Made by a program: the position numbers and the translations under genes | The notes under the pieces: generated by a model | Told to the model about the DNA's origin: nothing | The model's database searches: none | Seen by the model: the letters and a program-made list of their open reading frames with translations, nothing else | In this document: one piece after another, positions 1 to 10,262 of the stretch | How positions within the stretch are numbered: position 1 is the first letter of the stretch | Layout: every line of letters begins with the position of its first letter | Source of the DNA: G963422445 sp963422445 | GTDB taxonomy: Bacteria > Pseudomonadota > Alphaproteobacteria > Thalassobaculales > Thalassobaculaceae | DNA length: 64,000 nt | Direction of reading: 5' to 3' | Assembly: GCA_963422445.2 (NCBI GenBank) | Contig: OY729512.2 | Coordinates: 6,138,001 to 6,202,000, forward strand

Positions 1-751
1 CAACAATTGCGCCGAGGGCGCCGGCTATGCCGGTGTAAAAACCGCTGACACCGAAAGTCACGGATTTGTAGAGCGCCGTATTGATCCCCATCGTCTGCGC
101 AGCAATCGGATTATCGCGAATTGCGATCATCGCGCGACCAGTACGGCCGCGGACGAGATTCCACGCGCCTATAATCAGCAACACGCCCCAGATCAACACG
201 AAAAAATAGAGATACTGGTCGGCATTCAACCATCCGACGGGCGATTCCGGCTTGAACACGTCCAGCCCCTGGACGCCGCCGGTGAATTCCTCGAAATGTT
301 CAAAGCGCAGCAACTGCGGCATCGCCACGGCAAGCGCGAAAGTCGCCAGGGCCAGATACAAGCCCTCGAGCCGCAGTGCCGGCAGCCCGAACAGAAAACC
401 GCCAACAAAACAGACCACGCCAGCGGGGATGATCGTCCAGTAATACGCAATCTCATAGCGATCGATGAGAATCGCCGTGGTGTAGGCCCCGAGGGCGTAA
501 AACGCGCTGTGTCCGAGCGAGAACTGGCCATTGTAGCCGGTCAACAGATTGAGGCCGAGCACCGCGATTGCGTAGACCAGAACCTGGGTCAGTTGAAACA
601 CCGCGAAGTTCGACACGGTCAGCGGCAGAATGATCACCAGCGCAATTCCGATCAGGAGACAGATCATCCGCAGCCGCGGCATCTCCACCCCGAACAACTG
701 ATAACTATCTGCCGGATTGGCGCGGCTATTCGCCTGGTCCATCAGCGTCAT
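1..751 (-). CDS. livM: Branched-chain amino acid ABC transporter permease LivM (3' end outside window)
   Basis: Inner-membrane permease of the LivFGHM high-affinity branched-chain amino-acid (or related substrate) importer. The visible part has about 250 residues, is strongly hydrophobic, and carries the typical LivM stretch around 'LNLLTGYNGQFSLGHSAF', followed by more membrane helices and the cytoplasmic loop 'RTGRAMIAIRDNPIAAQ' that contacts the ATPase. The start ATG at 751 lies 5 bases after the livH stop, so the two are co-transcribed. The C-terminus runs off the left edge. Substrate cannot be read from the sequence because no periplasmic binding protein gene is in the window. Confidence 0.93.
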   Translation of the reverse strand, partial: MTLMDQANSRANPADSYQLFGVEMPRLRMICLLIGIALVIILPLTVSNFAVFQLTQVLVYAIAVLGLNLLTGYNGQFSLGHSAFYALGAYTTAILIDRYEIAYYWTIIPAGVVCFVGGFLFGLPALRLEGLYLALATFALAVAMPQLLRFEHFEEFTGGVQGLDVFKPESPVGWLNADQYLYFFVLIWGVLLIIGAWNLVRGRTGRAMIAIRDNPIAAQTMGINTALYKSVTFGVSGFYTGIAGALGAIV

Positions 752-755
752 AACG

Positions 756-1628
756 TTAAACCCTCTGCACGACAACGCGGCCGAACAACCCGGCCGGCTT
801 GAACAGCAGCACCGCGACGATAACGATCAGTGCAAAAGTCAATTTCAGCTCGCTGCCTATGACATACGTCCCGGCAAGATTTTCGAGCACACCCATGAGA
901 AAGCCGCCAACCACTGCACCGCCCGGACTGGTCAGTCCACCGACCACGGCGCCGGCGAATCCGTAGAGCAGGATACCGAGCATCATGTTCGGCTCAAGAT
1001 AAACCTTCGGTGCTATCATCATGCCTGCGACCGCGCCGACCGTGGCAGCCAGCCCCCATCCCAAGCCCAGCATCTTCTTGACACTGATTCCGACCAGAGC
1101 TGCGGAAACCGGATTTGCCGCCGCCGCACGCATGGCCAGACCAATCGGCGTGAACCGGAAAAACACGTAGATCAGACCCAACATGACGAGGGTTATCCCG
1201 ACGATGCCGAATTCGTGAGGTCCGATCAGCTTCGACTCGAAAGGCAGTTGCGCCGGGAACGGGCTCGGGAATTCCTTGATCGTGAACTCCCAGATAAACC
1301 CGGCCAGGGCGTTGAAGATCAGCGTGAGCGCAATGAAGACGACAATGTGGCTCAGGACCGGAGCATCATGGATCGGGGCAAAAATGATTCGCTCGATCAG
1401 CATGCCGCCGATGAAGGACAAAGCAAGACAGACCGCGAACGCGACCCAGTAGGGCGCACCCCAGACGATCAGTTGCCAGGCGATGAAGGTCGAGAACATC
1501 GCCATTTCGCCCTGAGCAAAATTGAAATGATCGATCGCCTGGTAAATCATCACCACCGCCAGTGCAAGGGATGCATAGATGGCGCCGGTTGCAAGGCCGT
1601 CCAGGGTTTGTTGCAGGAAGAGATCCAT
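756..1628 (-). CDS. livH: Branched-chain amino acid ABC transporter permease LivH
   Basis: Second membrane permease of the same importer, 290 residues, full length for the family. The N-terminus 'MDLFLQQTLDGLATGAIYA' is the LivH hallmark. About eight hydrophobic segments follow, with the ATPase-contact loop 'FTPIGLAMRAAAANPVSA' near residues 160-178. It sits between livF (24-bp gap) and livM (4-bp gap) in one leftward operon. No frameshift or odd codon use is seen, in contrast to the genes beyond 4.2 kb. Confidence 0.95.
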   Translation of the reverse strand: MDLFLQQTLDGLATGAIYASLALAVVMIYQAIDHFNFAQGEMAMFSTFIAWQLIVWGAPYWVAFAVCLALSFIGGMLIERIIFAPIHDAPVLSHIVVFIALTLIFNALAGFIWEFTIKEFPSPFPAQLPFESKLIGPHEFGIVGITLVMLGLIYVFFRFTPIGLAMRAAAANPVSAALVGISVKKMLGLGWGLAATVGAVAGMMIAPKVYLEPNMMLGILLYGFAGAVVGGLTSPGGAVVGGFLMGVLENLAGTYVIGSELKLTFALIVIVAVLLFKPAGLFGRVVVQRV

Positions 1629-1651
1629 GATGCTGCCCGGTTCCGCAGGTT

Positions 1652-2362
1652 TCAGTAGCCGAGATAGGATCGGCGAACGGTTTCATCCGCGGCAATCTCG
1701 TCCGCGGTGCCCGAGATCACGACATTTCCGGTTTCCAGCAGATAGGCGTGATCGGCGAGGTCGAGAGCCAGTGTCGCATTCTGTTCGACCAACAGCATGC
1801 TGACATTCTCCTGCTGGTTGATCCGCCGGAGAATGCCGAACAGTTCGTCGACAAGCAGCGGAGCAAGTCCGAATGACGGCTCATCAAGCAACATCAGGCG
1901 CGGGCGCAGCATCAGCGCCCGGCCAACAGCAAGCATCTGCTGTTCACCGCCGGACAGCGTGCCAGCTTGCTGGGTACGCCGCTCCCGCAGCCGTGGAAAG
2001 TAACCGTAAACTTGTTCAAGATCGTCTTTCACGGCCTGACGGTCGCGGCGGGCAAAGGCGCCAAGCAACAGATTCTCTTCGGTCGTAACCCGGGTAAACG
2101 TGCCACGCCCTTCCGGCACATGAGCAACACCGTAGCGTACGATTGTCTCGGTCGGGCGGCCGGAGATTTCGTTGCCGTCAAGCTGTATACTGCCGCGGGT
2201 CGTCACCATGCCGCATATCGATCGCAAGGTCGTGGTCTTGCCCGCGCCGTTGGCGCCGAGAACAGTGGTTACGCTGCCCTCTTCGAGGGAAAAGCTGATT
2301 CCATGCAACGCCCGGATCGGGCCGTAGCTCGCTACCAAGTCCTTGACAGTAAGAAGTGCCAT
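1652..2362 (-). CDS. livF: Branched-chain amino acid ABC transporter ATP-binding protein LivF
   Basis: Cytoplasmic ATPase of the Liv importer, 236 residues, the usual LivF size. Motifs in order: Walker A 'GANGAGKTT' near residue 36, ABC signature 'LSGGEQQML' near 138, and Walker B 'LMLLDEPSFGLAP' near 157. The start ATG overlaps the livG stop as TAATG, indicating translational coupling so that the two ATPases are made together. Confidence 0.95.
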   Translation of the reverse strand: MALLTVKDLVASYGPIRALHGISFSLEEGSVTTVLGANGAGKTTTLRSICGMVTTRGSIQLDGNEISGRPTETIVRYGVAHVPEGRGTFTRVTTEENLLLGAFARRDRQAVKDDLEQVYGYFPRLRERRTQQAGTLSGGEQQMLAVGRALMLRPRLMLLDEPSFGLAPLLVDELFGILRRINQQENVSMLLVEQNATLALDLADHAYLLETGNVVISGTADEIAADETVRRSYLGY

Positions 2363-3165
2363 TATTGCGTCGTACCCAGATAGGCCCGGATAACCTCCGG
2401 GTTTTGCTGTACTTCTTCCGGCGTCCCTTCGCCAATGACCCGACCGAAATCGATCGCCACAACATAATCGGATACGCTCATCACCAAGTTCATGTGATGC
2501 TCGACCAACAGGATGGAGATATTCCGATCAGTCCGAATCTGCTTGATCAGATCGCCGAGCTCCCCGACTTCGTCGTGGTTCAGACCACCAGCCGGCTCGT
2601 CAAGCAACAGCATCCTCGGTGAAGACGCCAGGGCCCGGGCTAGTTCTACGCGCTTCTGGGTTCCGAACGGCAACCCGCCAACAGGCGTGTAGGCGACACT
2701 CTCGAGTCCAAGATATTCGATTAGATCCCAAGCTTGTTGTTTCAACACATCTTCTTCGCGCTTGACCCATGGCAGGCGCAGGGCGTTGGAAACGAAGTCA
2801 CTCCGGCTTTTCGAATGACGACCGATCATGACATTGTCGAGAACCGACATCGTCCGGAACAAGGCCAGATTCTGGAATGTCCGGCCGATACCGATACTGG
2901 CGATCCGGTGCGGAGCCATCCGCATGATCGATGCCCCTTCATAAAGGATATCGCCCGATGTCGGCGTGTAGAGACGGCTAAGACAGTTGAACAGCGTCGT
3001 TTTTCCAGCTCCGTTCGGGCCAATCAGCCCGAGGATCACATCGCTCGGCATATCAAAACTGACGCCGTCCAGTGCGATGATCCCACCGAAACGCACGACA
3101 ACGTCGTGCACCTGCAGGATTGGCTGTCCGGCTGCCGCTGAAGCGTTGGTTACAGTTTCGGTCAT
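2362..3165 (-). CDS. livG: Branched-chain amino acid ABC transporter ATP-binding protein LivG
   Basis: Second ATPase of the Liv importer and first gene of the leftward operon, 267 residues from the chosen start. Walker A is 'GPNGAGKTT', Walker B 'LLLDEPAGGLNHDE', and the signature region reads 'LPFGTQKRVELARAL', the LivG-type degenerate form. A longer reading frame exists upstream, but ATG 3165 is preceded by 'CAGGGG' at a normal distance and begins 'MTETVTNAS', so it is preferred. The 220 bp between it and the SDR gene must hold divergent promoters; no clear consensus was identified. Confidence 0.93.
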   Translation of the reverse strand: MTETVTNASAAAGQPILQVHDVVVRFGGIIALDGVSFDMPSDVILGLIGPNGAGKTTLFNCLSRLYTPTSGDILYEGASIMRMAPHRIASIGIGRTFQNLALFRTMSVLDNVMIGRHSKSRSDFVSNALRLPWVKREEDVLKQQAWDLIEYLGLESVAYTPVGGLPFGTQKRVELARALASSPRMLLLDEPAGGLNHDEVGELGDLIKQIRTDRNISILLVEHHMNLVMSVSDYVVAIDFGRVIGEGTPEEVQQNPEVIRAYLGTTQ

Positions 3166-3385
3166 CACCCCTGTCGTCCAGTTGCCTCGCGCCAAGCGCA
3201 ACGCGCACGGACCATAGGCAAATCCTGTCCACGCTGCAACCGTTCGTGGAAAACAGTCCGATCATCGCACACTCGATATTGCCCTGACGTTGCCTCTGGT
3301 GCTTTGACCGGCATCCGAACGGCTCCCTATCCTGCGCGAATGGCATGAGCAAAAATGTTCGCTCAACTATGAAGGGATGCAGCAC

Positions 3386-4180
3386 ATGAATCGTCTGGAT
3401 GGCAAAGTGGCCCTGATTTCCGGCGCAGCGCGGGGAATCGGCGCAGCGACAGCCACCACAATGGTAGAGGCCGGCGCCAGGGTGGTAATCGGCGATGTCC
3501 TGGAAAGCGCTGGCCGGGCGACAGCGCAGGCACTCGACGATGCTGCCGCCTTCATTCGCCTTGATGTGACGGCAGAAGAAGACTGGACGGCCGCGATTAC
3601 GCTCGCTGAAGAGCAATTCGGCGGTCTTGATGTCCTGGTCAACAACGCTGGCCTGTTTCTTGGCCGTGACCTCGAGGACGCGACCATGGATGAATGGCTC
3701 AGGCTGTCATCAGTCAACCTGACAGGTGTCTGGCTCGGCACCAAGCTGTGCCGCCCTGCGCTGGACGCCCGCGGTCAGAACACCCCGCATGGCAGCTCGA
3801 TTGTCAATCTGGCATCCGTCGCCGGCCTTGTCGGCTCAGAACTCGATCCGCTGTACTCGATGACCAAGGGCGGCGTCACCACGTTCACGAAGTCCACGGC
3901 TCTGAATTTTGCGCGCAAAGGTTACCGGATCCGGGTGAATTCCATACATCCCGGCGTCATCGAAACCGATATGGGCGCGCAGACTTTCTCTGCACGAGCC
4001 GAACAGAGCGGTTCAAACGATGTCGAACGTTCGCGCCAAGTGGCACTGTCAGGACATCCGATCGGTCGTCTCGGCATCCCGCAGGATATCGCCAACGGGA
4101 TTGTTTTCCTTGCGTCCGACGATGCCGGTTTCATGACCGGATCGGGCTTGGTGGTCGACGGCGGAATGACGGCCCGGTAG
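3386..4180 (+). CDS. Short-chain dehydrogenase/reductase (SDR family)
   Basis: Classical SDR oxidoreductase, about 264 residues. It carries the Rossmann motif 'GAARGIG' (TGxxxGxG type), 'NNAG' after beta-4, a catalytic Ser in 'NLASVAG' and the active-site 'YSMTK' (YxxxK), with a C-terminal 'MTGSGLVVDGG'. It uses NAD(P)H to interconvert an alcohol and a ketone; the substrate cannot be inferred. ATG 3386 is chosen over ATG 3377 because 'GAAGGG' (3371-3376) is correctly spaced for it and abuts the other. Last intact host-type gene before the island. Confidence 0.92.
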   Translation: MNRLDGKVALISGAARGIGAATATTMVEAGARVVIGDVLESAGRATAQALDDAAAFIRLDVTAEEDWTAAITLAEEQFGGLDVLVNNAGLFLGRDLEDATMDEWLRLSSVNLTGVWLGTKLCRPALDARGQNTPHGSSIVNLASVAGLVGSELDPLYSMTKGGVTTFTKSTALNFARKGYRIRVNSIHPGVIETDMGAQTFSARAEQSGSNDVERSRQVALSGHPIGRLGIPQDIANGIVFLASDDAGFMTGSGLVVDGGMTAR

Positions 4181-4282
4181 ATCGGAAACCAAGAGCTTGC
4201 GTCGCAGAACCACAGCTTCGGGTTTTCTGCGGTGGGGTGATTCTGGTACGGTTGCCGAGCGTTGCCCGATGAAGACGATTCG

Positions 4283-4387
4283 ATGCCGACCAGCTTTCGT
4301 CCCTATCAGCCATACCCGATTCTGCTTCTCCCTCCCGATCTTCGGGAGTGGCTTTCAGTGGGCCCTCTGGCGCAATCTGTCCATTAG
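4283..4387 (+). pseudogene. IS1182-family transposase, N-terminal remnant
   Basis: The frame starting at ATG 4283 reads 'MPTSFRPYQPY' then 'ILLLPPDLREWL', which is the conserved beginning of IS1182-family transposases. Only about 34 codons remain before it meets the left end of the IS5-type element at 4388. No continuation was found on the other side of that element, so the rest of this IS has been lost. A hairpin (CGCAGAA 4203-4209 with TTCTGCG 4225-4231) just upstream may belong to its left end. Confidence 0.7.
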
Positions 4388-5568
4388 GGTAAAGTCTGAA
4401 CAACCCCGTTTTTCCGGGTATACGGGTGTCGTGGCCCGTGGGTGAAACGCCAGAGCCCATCGGGGACGTGTTGTCGCGCCAGGAAATGGGGATTTTGATG
4501 CCCGAGCCGACTGTCCCTGCCGCCTTGCGGCGGTTGCGGACGGACTCCCCCCACGTCAGGCGGTGGCGCCGCGCCCCGCGATGAGCAGATTGGTGAACCC
4601 GAGCAACACGGTGATGCGTTGCGTGGTCTTCGCCAGCCCCCGATAGCGCACCTTCGCGTAGCCGAAGTGGCGCTTCACATACAGGAACGGATGCTCCACC
4701 TTGGCCCGAACCGACGCCTTGCGCCTCTCCGCCGCCTCCGGGCCCGCCTTGTCCAGCCCCCGGCGCTTGCCGGGCTTCAGCGCCACTTCCCAGTCCACGT
4801 CCGTGTCCCGGTTCTCCGCGCGCTTGTCCACCCCCTGATAGCCCGCGTCACCCCACACCTGCTCCTCGCCCCCGTGCAACAGCGCGTGCGCCGTCGCCAC
4901 ATCCGAGACATTCGCCGGCGTCGTCTCCACGCTGTGCGTCAAGCCCGACTGCGCATCCACCCCGATGTGCGCCTTCATCCCGAAATGCCACTGATTGCCC
5001 TTCTTCGTCTGATGCATCTCCGGGCCCCGCTCGCCCTTGCGGTTCTTCGTCGACGACGGCGCGGCAATGAGACTCGCGTCCACGATCGTCCCCGTGCTCA
5101 AGCGGTGTCCGAGAGAGGCCAGATGCGCGTTGATCTCCTCGAACAGCGTCTCGCCCAGACCGTGCGTCTCCAGCAAGTGGCGGAAATGCAGAACCATCGT
5201 CTCGTCAGGCAGCGCACCCGAGAGGCGCAACCCCACAAACCGCCGTACCGACTTCACCTCGTAGAGCAGGTCCTCCATCCCAGGGTCGCTCAGAGTGTAG
5301 AACAGCTGCAACGCTGTGTACCCGCAGCATCACGCTCAGCGGATAGGGCCGCCGACCGCGACCGGCCTTCGGGTAGAACGGCTCGATGCGTGCCTCCAGC
5401 CGCTCCCAGGGAACCAGCCCGTCCATCGTCTCGAGAAATACCTCGCGCCGCGTCCGGCGCTTCTTCAGATCGTGCTCCAGCTCCGCAAACGTCGCTTGCT
5501 CCATGGCTCGCACTCCACTCCGTCACCAATAAACCAATTGTACCAAAACCGACTTGTTCAGACAATCC
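4388..5568. mobile_element. IS5-family insertion sequence
   Basis: Element of about 1.18 kb with imperfect inverted ends: 'GGTAAAGTCTGAACAA' at the left (4388) and, on the other strand, 'GGATTGTCTGAACAA' at the right (ending 5568). It is flanked by TTAG (4384-4387) and CTAG (5569-5572). These fit the YTAR target of IS5 elements but are not identical, so flanking sequence has changed or recombined since insertion. It lies between an IS1182 remnant and a truncated AAA ATPase gene. Confidence 0.85.
4556..5513 (-). pseudogene. IS5-family transposase, frameshifted
   Basis: DDE transposase of the IS5 family. The N-terminal part starts 'MRAMEQATFAELEHDLKKR' and contains 'LVPWERLEARIEPFYPKAG'. After 'LSVMLRVH' (near 5313) the frame is lost. 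The continuation, 'LQLFYTLSDPGMEDLLYE', is in the next frame and runs through 'GTIVDASLIAAPSSTKN', 'GDAGYQG' and 'VRAKVEHPF' to a stop at 4556. One extra base separates the halves. A programmed frameshift as in IS427 relatives is possible, but no slippery run is evident, so inactivation is more likely. Confidence 0.85.
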
Positions 5569-5572
5569 CTAG

Positions 5573-6441
5573 TAGTTTGAGGCCTGTCAGCTGGGCTATC
5601 GCATCGGCAAAGGTGGTCTTTTCGTCAAAGCGCATATGGGCCGCGATACCCGGCATCAGTGTCCCCGCTTCGACGGCGAGGTCCGGCAAGCCCAATTCTT
5701 CGAGGCCGGTTACGGTCATGCTGATCTTGCCACGCGGACCAACGGTCAGCGTGCGCTGCACGACGCAAACGTTGTCCGATCCTTCGTCGTGGAATGTCAA
5801 TTTTGCCCAAGTATCGATTTTCGGCTGATCGTTGAGCACTTCAAGGTCGGCTGCCGATGGGACCGGCACGACAGGTGGAAGGGCCAGCGCTGCCTCACTG
5901 GCGCCGTCCTCTTCGTCAGGACTTGCCCGATAGACTTCCATCGGCTGGTGCACTTCGTCCGGCATGTGCTGCGAGCGCAGCGCACGACCCGTCAGGCACC
6001 AGATGATCACGTTCTGCAGCGCCGTCTTGCCCGCCCGTTGAAGCCGCTGATCAGCGTGACCTCCCGGTCGACCTCGACGACGAAGTCTTCGGGATCCTCA
6101 CCGTTCAACCCGCAATGCCTGTGCAGACCGCCGAAACGGTGCGCATCGACACGCCGCAGGCTCCAGATTCTGTTGTCCACGCTGCCCGCTGTCTTCGTCG
6201 CCTTCTTAACAGGAGGGTCCTCTTCCAGGGCCTTCAGAACCTCCTCAATCTCACGTGCCTGCACCTGCTTGGCCCGCGGCCACAGGTCACGGCGCCGGGC
6301 GTAGTACGCAAGAATTCGGCGGGCGTCGTCGTTCTCAAGGATGAACGATGGGTCGCCTTCCAGTATGGCAATCGGCTGCTCGTGCAGCAGAACCGCGACC
6401 AAGTCCTCGAGACTGCAGTCAATGAGATTGATGGGCGACAT
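5573..6441 (-). pseudogene. AAA/SMC-like ATPase, frameshifted and truncated
   Basis: N-terminal part of a large ATP-binding protein. The first segment (6441 down to about 6030) begins 'MSPINLIDCSLEDLVAVLL' and ends in the Walker A region 'VTLISGFNG'. One extra base in a run of G puts the rest, 'AGKTALQNVIIWCLTGRA', into another frame, which continues to the IS5-type element at 5573. Restoring that base gives the P-loop 'GFNGAGKT' of a RecN/SMC-type ATPase. The C-terminal half with Walker B is missing. It follows the Fic gene by 168 bp on the same strand, so the two may have been one module. Family below 'AAA ATPase' not recognised. Confidence 0.7.
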
Positions 6442-6609
6442 CCCGGCAGCGCCTCAATCTTCGCTATCGGCAAGTGACATGGCCGTATACCTCGTGGGTG
6501 TATCGTCTTCCCGCCGCTGGTCCGGATGCAATCATTTCCCATAGTCCTGTTCCGTGCCGATGACCACCGCCGCGGCTGCTCACCTTCGTGCGCCGATTTC
6601 TGTTCGCGT

Positions 6610-7883
6610 TCAACAATGGTCGTCGGCGAATTCTTCCCTGTAAATGGCTTCTATACGCGCGACCTCGTCGTCTGTCAGCGCAGCGAATTCTCTTTCCCGC
6701 CTGCGGCGAGAAAGCGTACCGGCATTTTGATGGAGGAATCGGAAGAGCAGATCCGACAGGCGATCCGGCATATCGACGATCAGGTTGAGGTCGTTCCGAA
6801 ACCCGTCGTAGCGCCTCAGAAATTCTGCTTCTTGCGGTAGGTCCAGTTCGATCGTCCGCTGCACGCTATCGTACAGAAACTCGGTTTGCGGCGTGGCGTC
6901 GAAATGCCGGTAATAGTCGCCAGTATCGTTCAACACCCGCACGTTGCCGTGTTCCGTCGGTTCCCACTGCACCAGCGGCAGCAGGCGCAGTGAGTAATCT
7001 TCGAGCGCAGCGCGGTAGTCGTGGATCCGGTCCAGAATCGCCGCAGATACCGGAAATGCGAGTCCTGGCGGGTTGAAACCGCGCTGGGCCAGGACGTGGT
7101 GAATCAGGTAACGGTGCAGCCGGCCGTTCCCGTCGTCAAAAGGATGGATGTAGACAAAGCCGAAGGCCAGAACCGACGCGGCGACCACCGGGTCGAGTTG
7201 CCCGGCGGATTCTCGGTCGAATGCGACCAATCCCTCAACCAGCCGCGCCAGATCATCCGGTCGGGCGCTGATGTGATCGGGGATTGGCATGCCCGACTCG
7301 CGGTCGTGTTGACCGACAAAGCCACCTTCGGTCCGCAGACCCAGATGAACGAAGCGGTCGTCTCCGATTACGATGCGTTGTAGACGCAGGAGTTCATCAT
7401 GATCGATCGATTGCTGCCCGGCTTGGCCAATAGCGCGGGCCCATCGTTGGATACGGTCCTGCGGAGGATGCTCGCCCTCAATGGCGAAACTCGATTTCGA
7501 ATCCTTGAGGAGCAGGAAAGGCGGCCGTGCGCGCGAGCAGATCACGCGGCACGGCGGCAATGGCCTGCTGCGCGCGCGCCTGCAGGTCTGTGGCGATGAG
7601 GCCCTCCAGCGCTTCGGTGCGGAAGACCAGCGGACAAAGGGCCGCCGTGCCCGGTAGATTGTTCTTGACCCGGTGCCGCGGGGACGTTTCCGCGGGGACG
7701 GCGTATTGCTGGTTCGGATCGACGATTAGCGCATAGGCTCCGCGATCGGCGTTCGCGAGATCAAGGCGCCCGCCGGTCAGCCATTCATAAAGGAACCAGA
7801 CACGCCGGGCGTAGGCGCCCGTGGGCTTGGCCCTGACCAGATCGGCGAGGGCATTGGGGCCAGTCGCCACAAACAGCCTCTTA
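6610..7883 (-). pseudogene. Fic domain protein, C-terminal part (split by IS, frameshifted)
   Basis: Fic AMP-transferase family. The catalytic motif 'HPFDDGNGRLHRYLIHHVL' (HPFxxGNGRxxR) is intact, and upstream 'SSFAIEGE' matches the class II inhibitory helix (S/T)xxxE(G/N). A frameshift near 7514 separates 'RDLLARTAAF' from 'LLLKDSKSSFAIEGE'. The N-terminal part (9982-10262) is displaced by a 2.1-kb IS inserted at 7884. Rejoining the halves gives 'DLAVLKRLFVATGPNALADLVRAKP', a seamless reading. The protein would be about 500 residues and modify a target by AMP transfer. It is doubly inactivated here. Confidence 0.88.
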
Positions 7884-9981
7884 CCCCATCTTTGCCACTT
7901 TTCGGCTCGAATTGGCTGATTTCGGGCATTCCGTGACGCTAAAGCACTGATTTTGTTGGATTGTGGTTCTGGAAATCGATTGTAGTGCCATAATCGTCAT
8001 GGAATGGGCGGGACCGTCTTGACAGCCCGCACAAAGTCCCGGACCCTGCCGTCATGTTCATCCGCAGGACCTCCACAGGCCGCGGCGACGGCGGCGAGCG
8101 CTATGCCACCTACCGCCTCGTGGGCAGCGAACGCATCGGCGGAAAGGTGCGCCAGGTCACCTTTCTCAATCTCGGCGCCGACTTCACCGTGCCCGAGAGG
8201 CAGTGGCGCGAACTGGCGCTTCTGATCGAGACCCTGCTCGCCGGTGCCGAGCCGCTGCTGAAGCCGGACCCCACTCTGCGCTCCGTCGCCGAGGACATTG
8301 TTCGCCAACTTCACGCCCGCGGTCTCGGCGCCTCCCGGCTCCGGGTCGAGGACGATGTGGCCACGGTCCGTCTCGATAGCCTGTCTCATGACCAAGTCCG
8401 CTCGGTGGGCTGCGAGCGGCTGGCTCTCGCCGCCCTCGACGATCTTCGCTTCATCGAGACCTTGAAGAGGCTGGGCGCAAGTGAGCGCGACGCACGCATC
8501 GCGACGGCACTGGTGGTCGCGCGCATGATCCATCCCTCCAGCGAGCGCGAGGCCTTCCGCTGGCTGAGCGCGAGCAGCGCGGCCCTGGAACTGCTGGAGG
8601 TCGATACCGGCACGTCGCTCACACGCAACAAGCTCTACCGTACGGGCGATCTGTTGTGGCGTCATCGCGCCGCCCTTGAGGAGGCGCTGTGCGCCCGAGA
8701 GCGCGACCTGTTCGGCATTCCCGACACCCTTGTCTTCTTCGATCTGACCAACACCCACATGACCGGACGGCCCGCCTCCCCGCTCGCCCGCTTCAGCCGC
8801 TCCAAGCAGAGGCGTGACGACTGTCCGGTCGTGACCCTGGCCCTGTCGCTGAACCAGGCCGGGGTCCCGCAGCACAGCGAGATCCTGCCCGGCAACGTCT
8901 CCGAGCCGGCCACCCTCGCCGACGCCATCGAGCGGCTGGAACGCCAATCCCCCGGCAGCAACGCCCGCAAACCCACGGTCATCATGGACGCCGGCATCTC
9001 GATCGAGGCCATGCTCGCCTGGCTGAGAGCACGCGGCTATCACTGGATCACCGTTCGCCGCGGCGTCTCGGCACCGCCCGAGCGCGAGGCCGACGCCGCC
9101 TTCGAAACCCGGGCTGGGCACGATGCCCGCGCCTGGCGCCTCGAGACCGGGGACGGCGAGACGCATCTGTGCATCTGGAGCCATGCGCGCCAGCAGAAGG
9201 ACGAGGCCATGCTCGCCCGCCATCGCCGGAACTTCGAGGATGCCCTGCGGGCGCTGCACGACGGGCTGTCGAAGAAGAACCACGTCAAGCAGCTCGGCAA
9301 GGTGATGGAGAAGCTGGGCCGGTTGAAGGAAAAGTACAGGCGCGTCCACCGCCAGTACGACAATCGAGGTCAGGCCCGGAGAGAAGGGGCGGGCCGCCGC
9401 CGTCCTCTGGAGGCGCAACTCCCTGCACGCCGAGCGCGACCGCCAGGCGGGCGTCTATGTGCTGCGCACCAGCCCTGTCGAGTGGGACCTCGAGACCGTG
9501 GTCCGAACCTATTGGAAGCTCACCGAGCTCGAGGCGACATGCCGAAGCCTGAAATCCGAAATCGGCCTGCGCCCGGTCTGGCATAGCAAGACCTCGCGCA
9601 TCGCCGCCCACCTGTTCATTGCCGGTCTTGCCTACCATGCGGTGCATCTGCTGCGTACCCGCATGGCGGCGCACGGCCTCCATGACCGATGGGGTACGAT
9701 CCGCGACAAGCGCGCCGGCTGGGTGCGCCTCACCTCCACCCTTCAGGAGGGTCGGCGGAAACCAGCTGGTCATTCGTCAAGACGCCCGCCCCGATGCCGA
9801 GGCGCGGGCCATCGCGCAGTCGGCGGACCTCACGATAGACCCCCACAGGCGCCGTGCTGTGCTCCCCGGAAACCAGCGGTGAACGCACAAACGTAGTGCC
9901 ATAATCCAGGGTCGGTAAAAAACTAACCACGCATTTACAGCAACTTAGGCCTCTCACTCGAACCAAAATGGCAAAGATGGG
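7884..9981. mobile_element. IS1634-like insertion sequence inside fic
   Basis: About 2.1 kb, with inverted ends 'CCCCATCTTTGCCACTTTTCG' at the left and, on the opposite strand, 'CCCATCTTTGCCATTTTGG' at the right. The fic reading resumes exactly on either side if one copy of TTA is removed, so TTA appears to be the target duplication. The single transposase gene runs rightward against fic. A 14-base direct repeat (GTAGTGCCATAATC) lies just inside both ends, at 7982-7995 and 9893-9906. Confidence 0.82.
8054..9882 (+). pseudogene. IS1634-family transposase with two frameshifts
   Basis: IS1634-type DDE transposase of the IS4 superfamily. The first frame runs from 'MFIRRTSTGRGDGG' through 'DTLVFFDLTNTH', 'GNVSEPATLADAI' and 'PTVIMDAGISIEAML' (DDE aspartates) to about 9360. 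The next part, 'TSPVEWDLETVVRTYWKLTELEATCRSLKSE' in two pieces, lies in another frame and carries the catalytic Glu helix ('LTELEATCRSLK'). A second shift near 9750 leads to 'GGNQLVIRQDAR' and the end at 9882. Each break is one base. The element is probably immobile unless helped in trans. Confidence 0.85.
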
Positions 9982-10262
9982 TTAAGGACGGCCAGATCCA
10001 GGCCTTCATGTTTCAGCGCAAAGGTGAGATGACCTTCCAGGGTCGCGTTCGGCGTGTAGCGCGGTGAATAGATGCGCCAGCCGCCATGCTCCATGAGCCT
10101 GTGCCGTTCGCCAATGGCGCTGAGGGTCCGGGGAAGCGGCACCGACAGATCGTAGGCCCCGATCAGCGCCGCGTAGCCCGCCGGGGTTGCGGTCACGGGA
10201 AGGCACCGTTCCTGAAAAACGGTAACGGGACCTGAAAAACGATTTTGAACAGGGGTATCCAT
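9982..10262 (-). pseudogene. Fic domain protein, N-terminal part
   Basis: Start of the same fic gene as the fragment at 6610-7883. It begins 'MDTPVQNRFSGPVTVFQER' and contains 'YAALIGAYDLSVPLPRTLSAIG' (in two pieces, the conserved N-terminal domain of this Fic subgroup) and 'GWRIYSPRYTP', ending 'LDLAVL' at the IS junction. The ATG at 10260-10262 is the most likely start. Past the junction, the frame adds a short artificial tail encoded by the IS end. Confidence 0.85.

Noticed and set aside
4384..5572. The AAA ATPase frame seeming to continue left of the IS5-type element for about ten codons
   Set aside because: Those bases are the antisense of the IS1182 transposase start, so the continuation is a coincidence.
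7982..9906. 14-base direct repeat GTAGTGCCATAATC at 7982 and 9893, first read as the target duplication of the IS
   Set aside because: The fic reading shows that the true ends lie outside (7884 and 9981), so the repeat is internal to the element.
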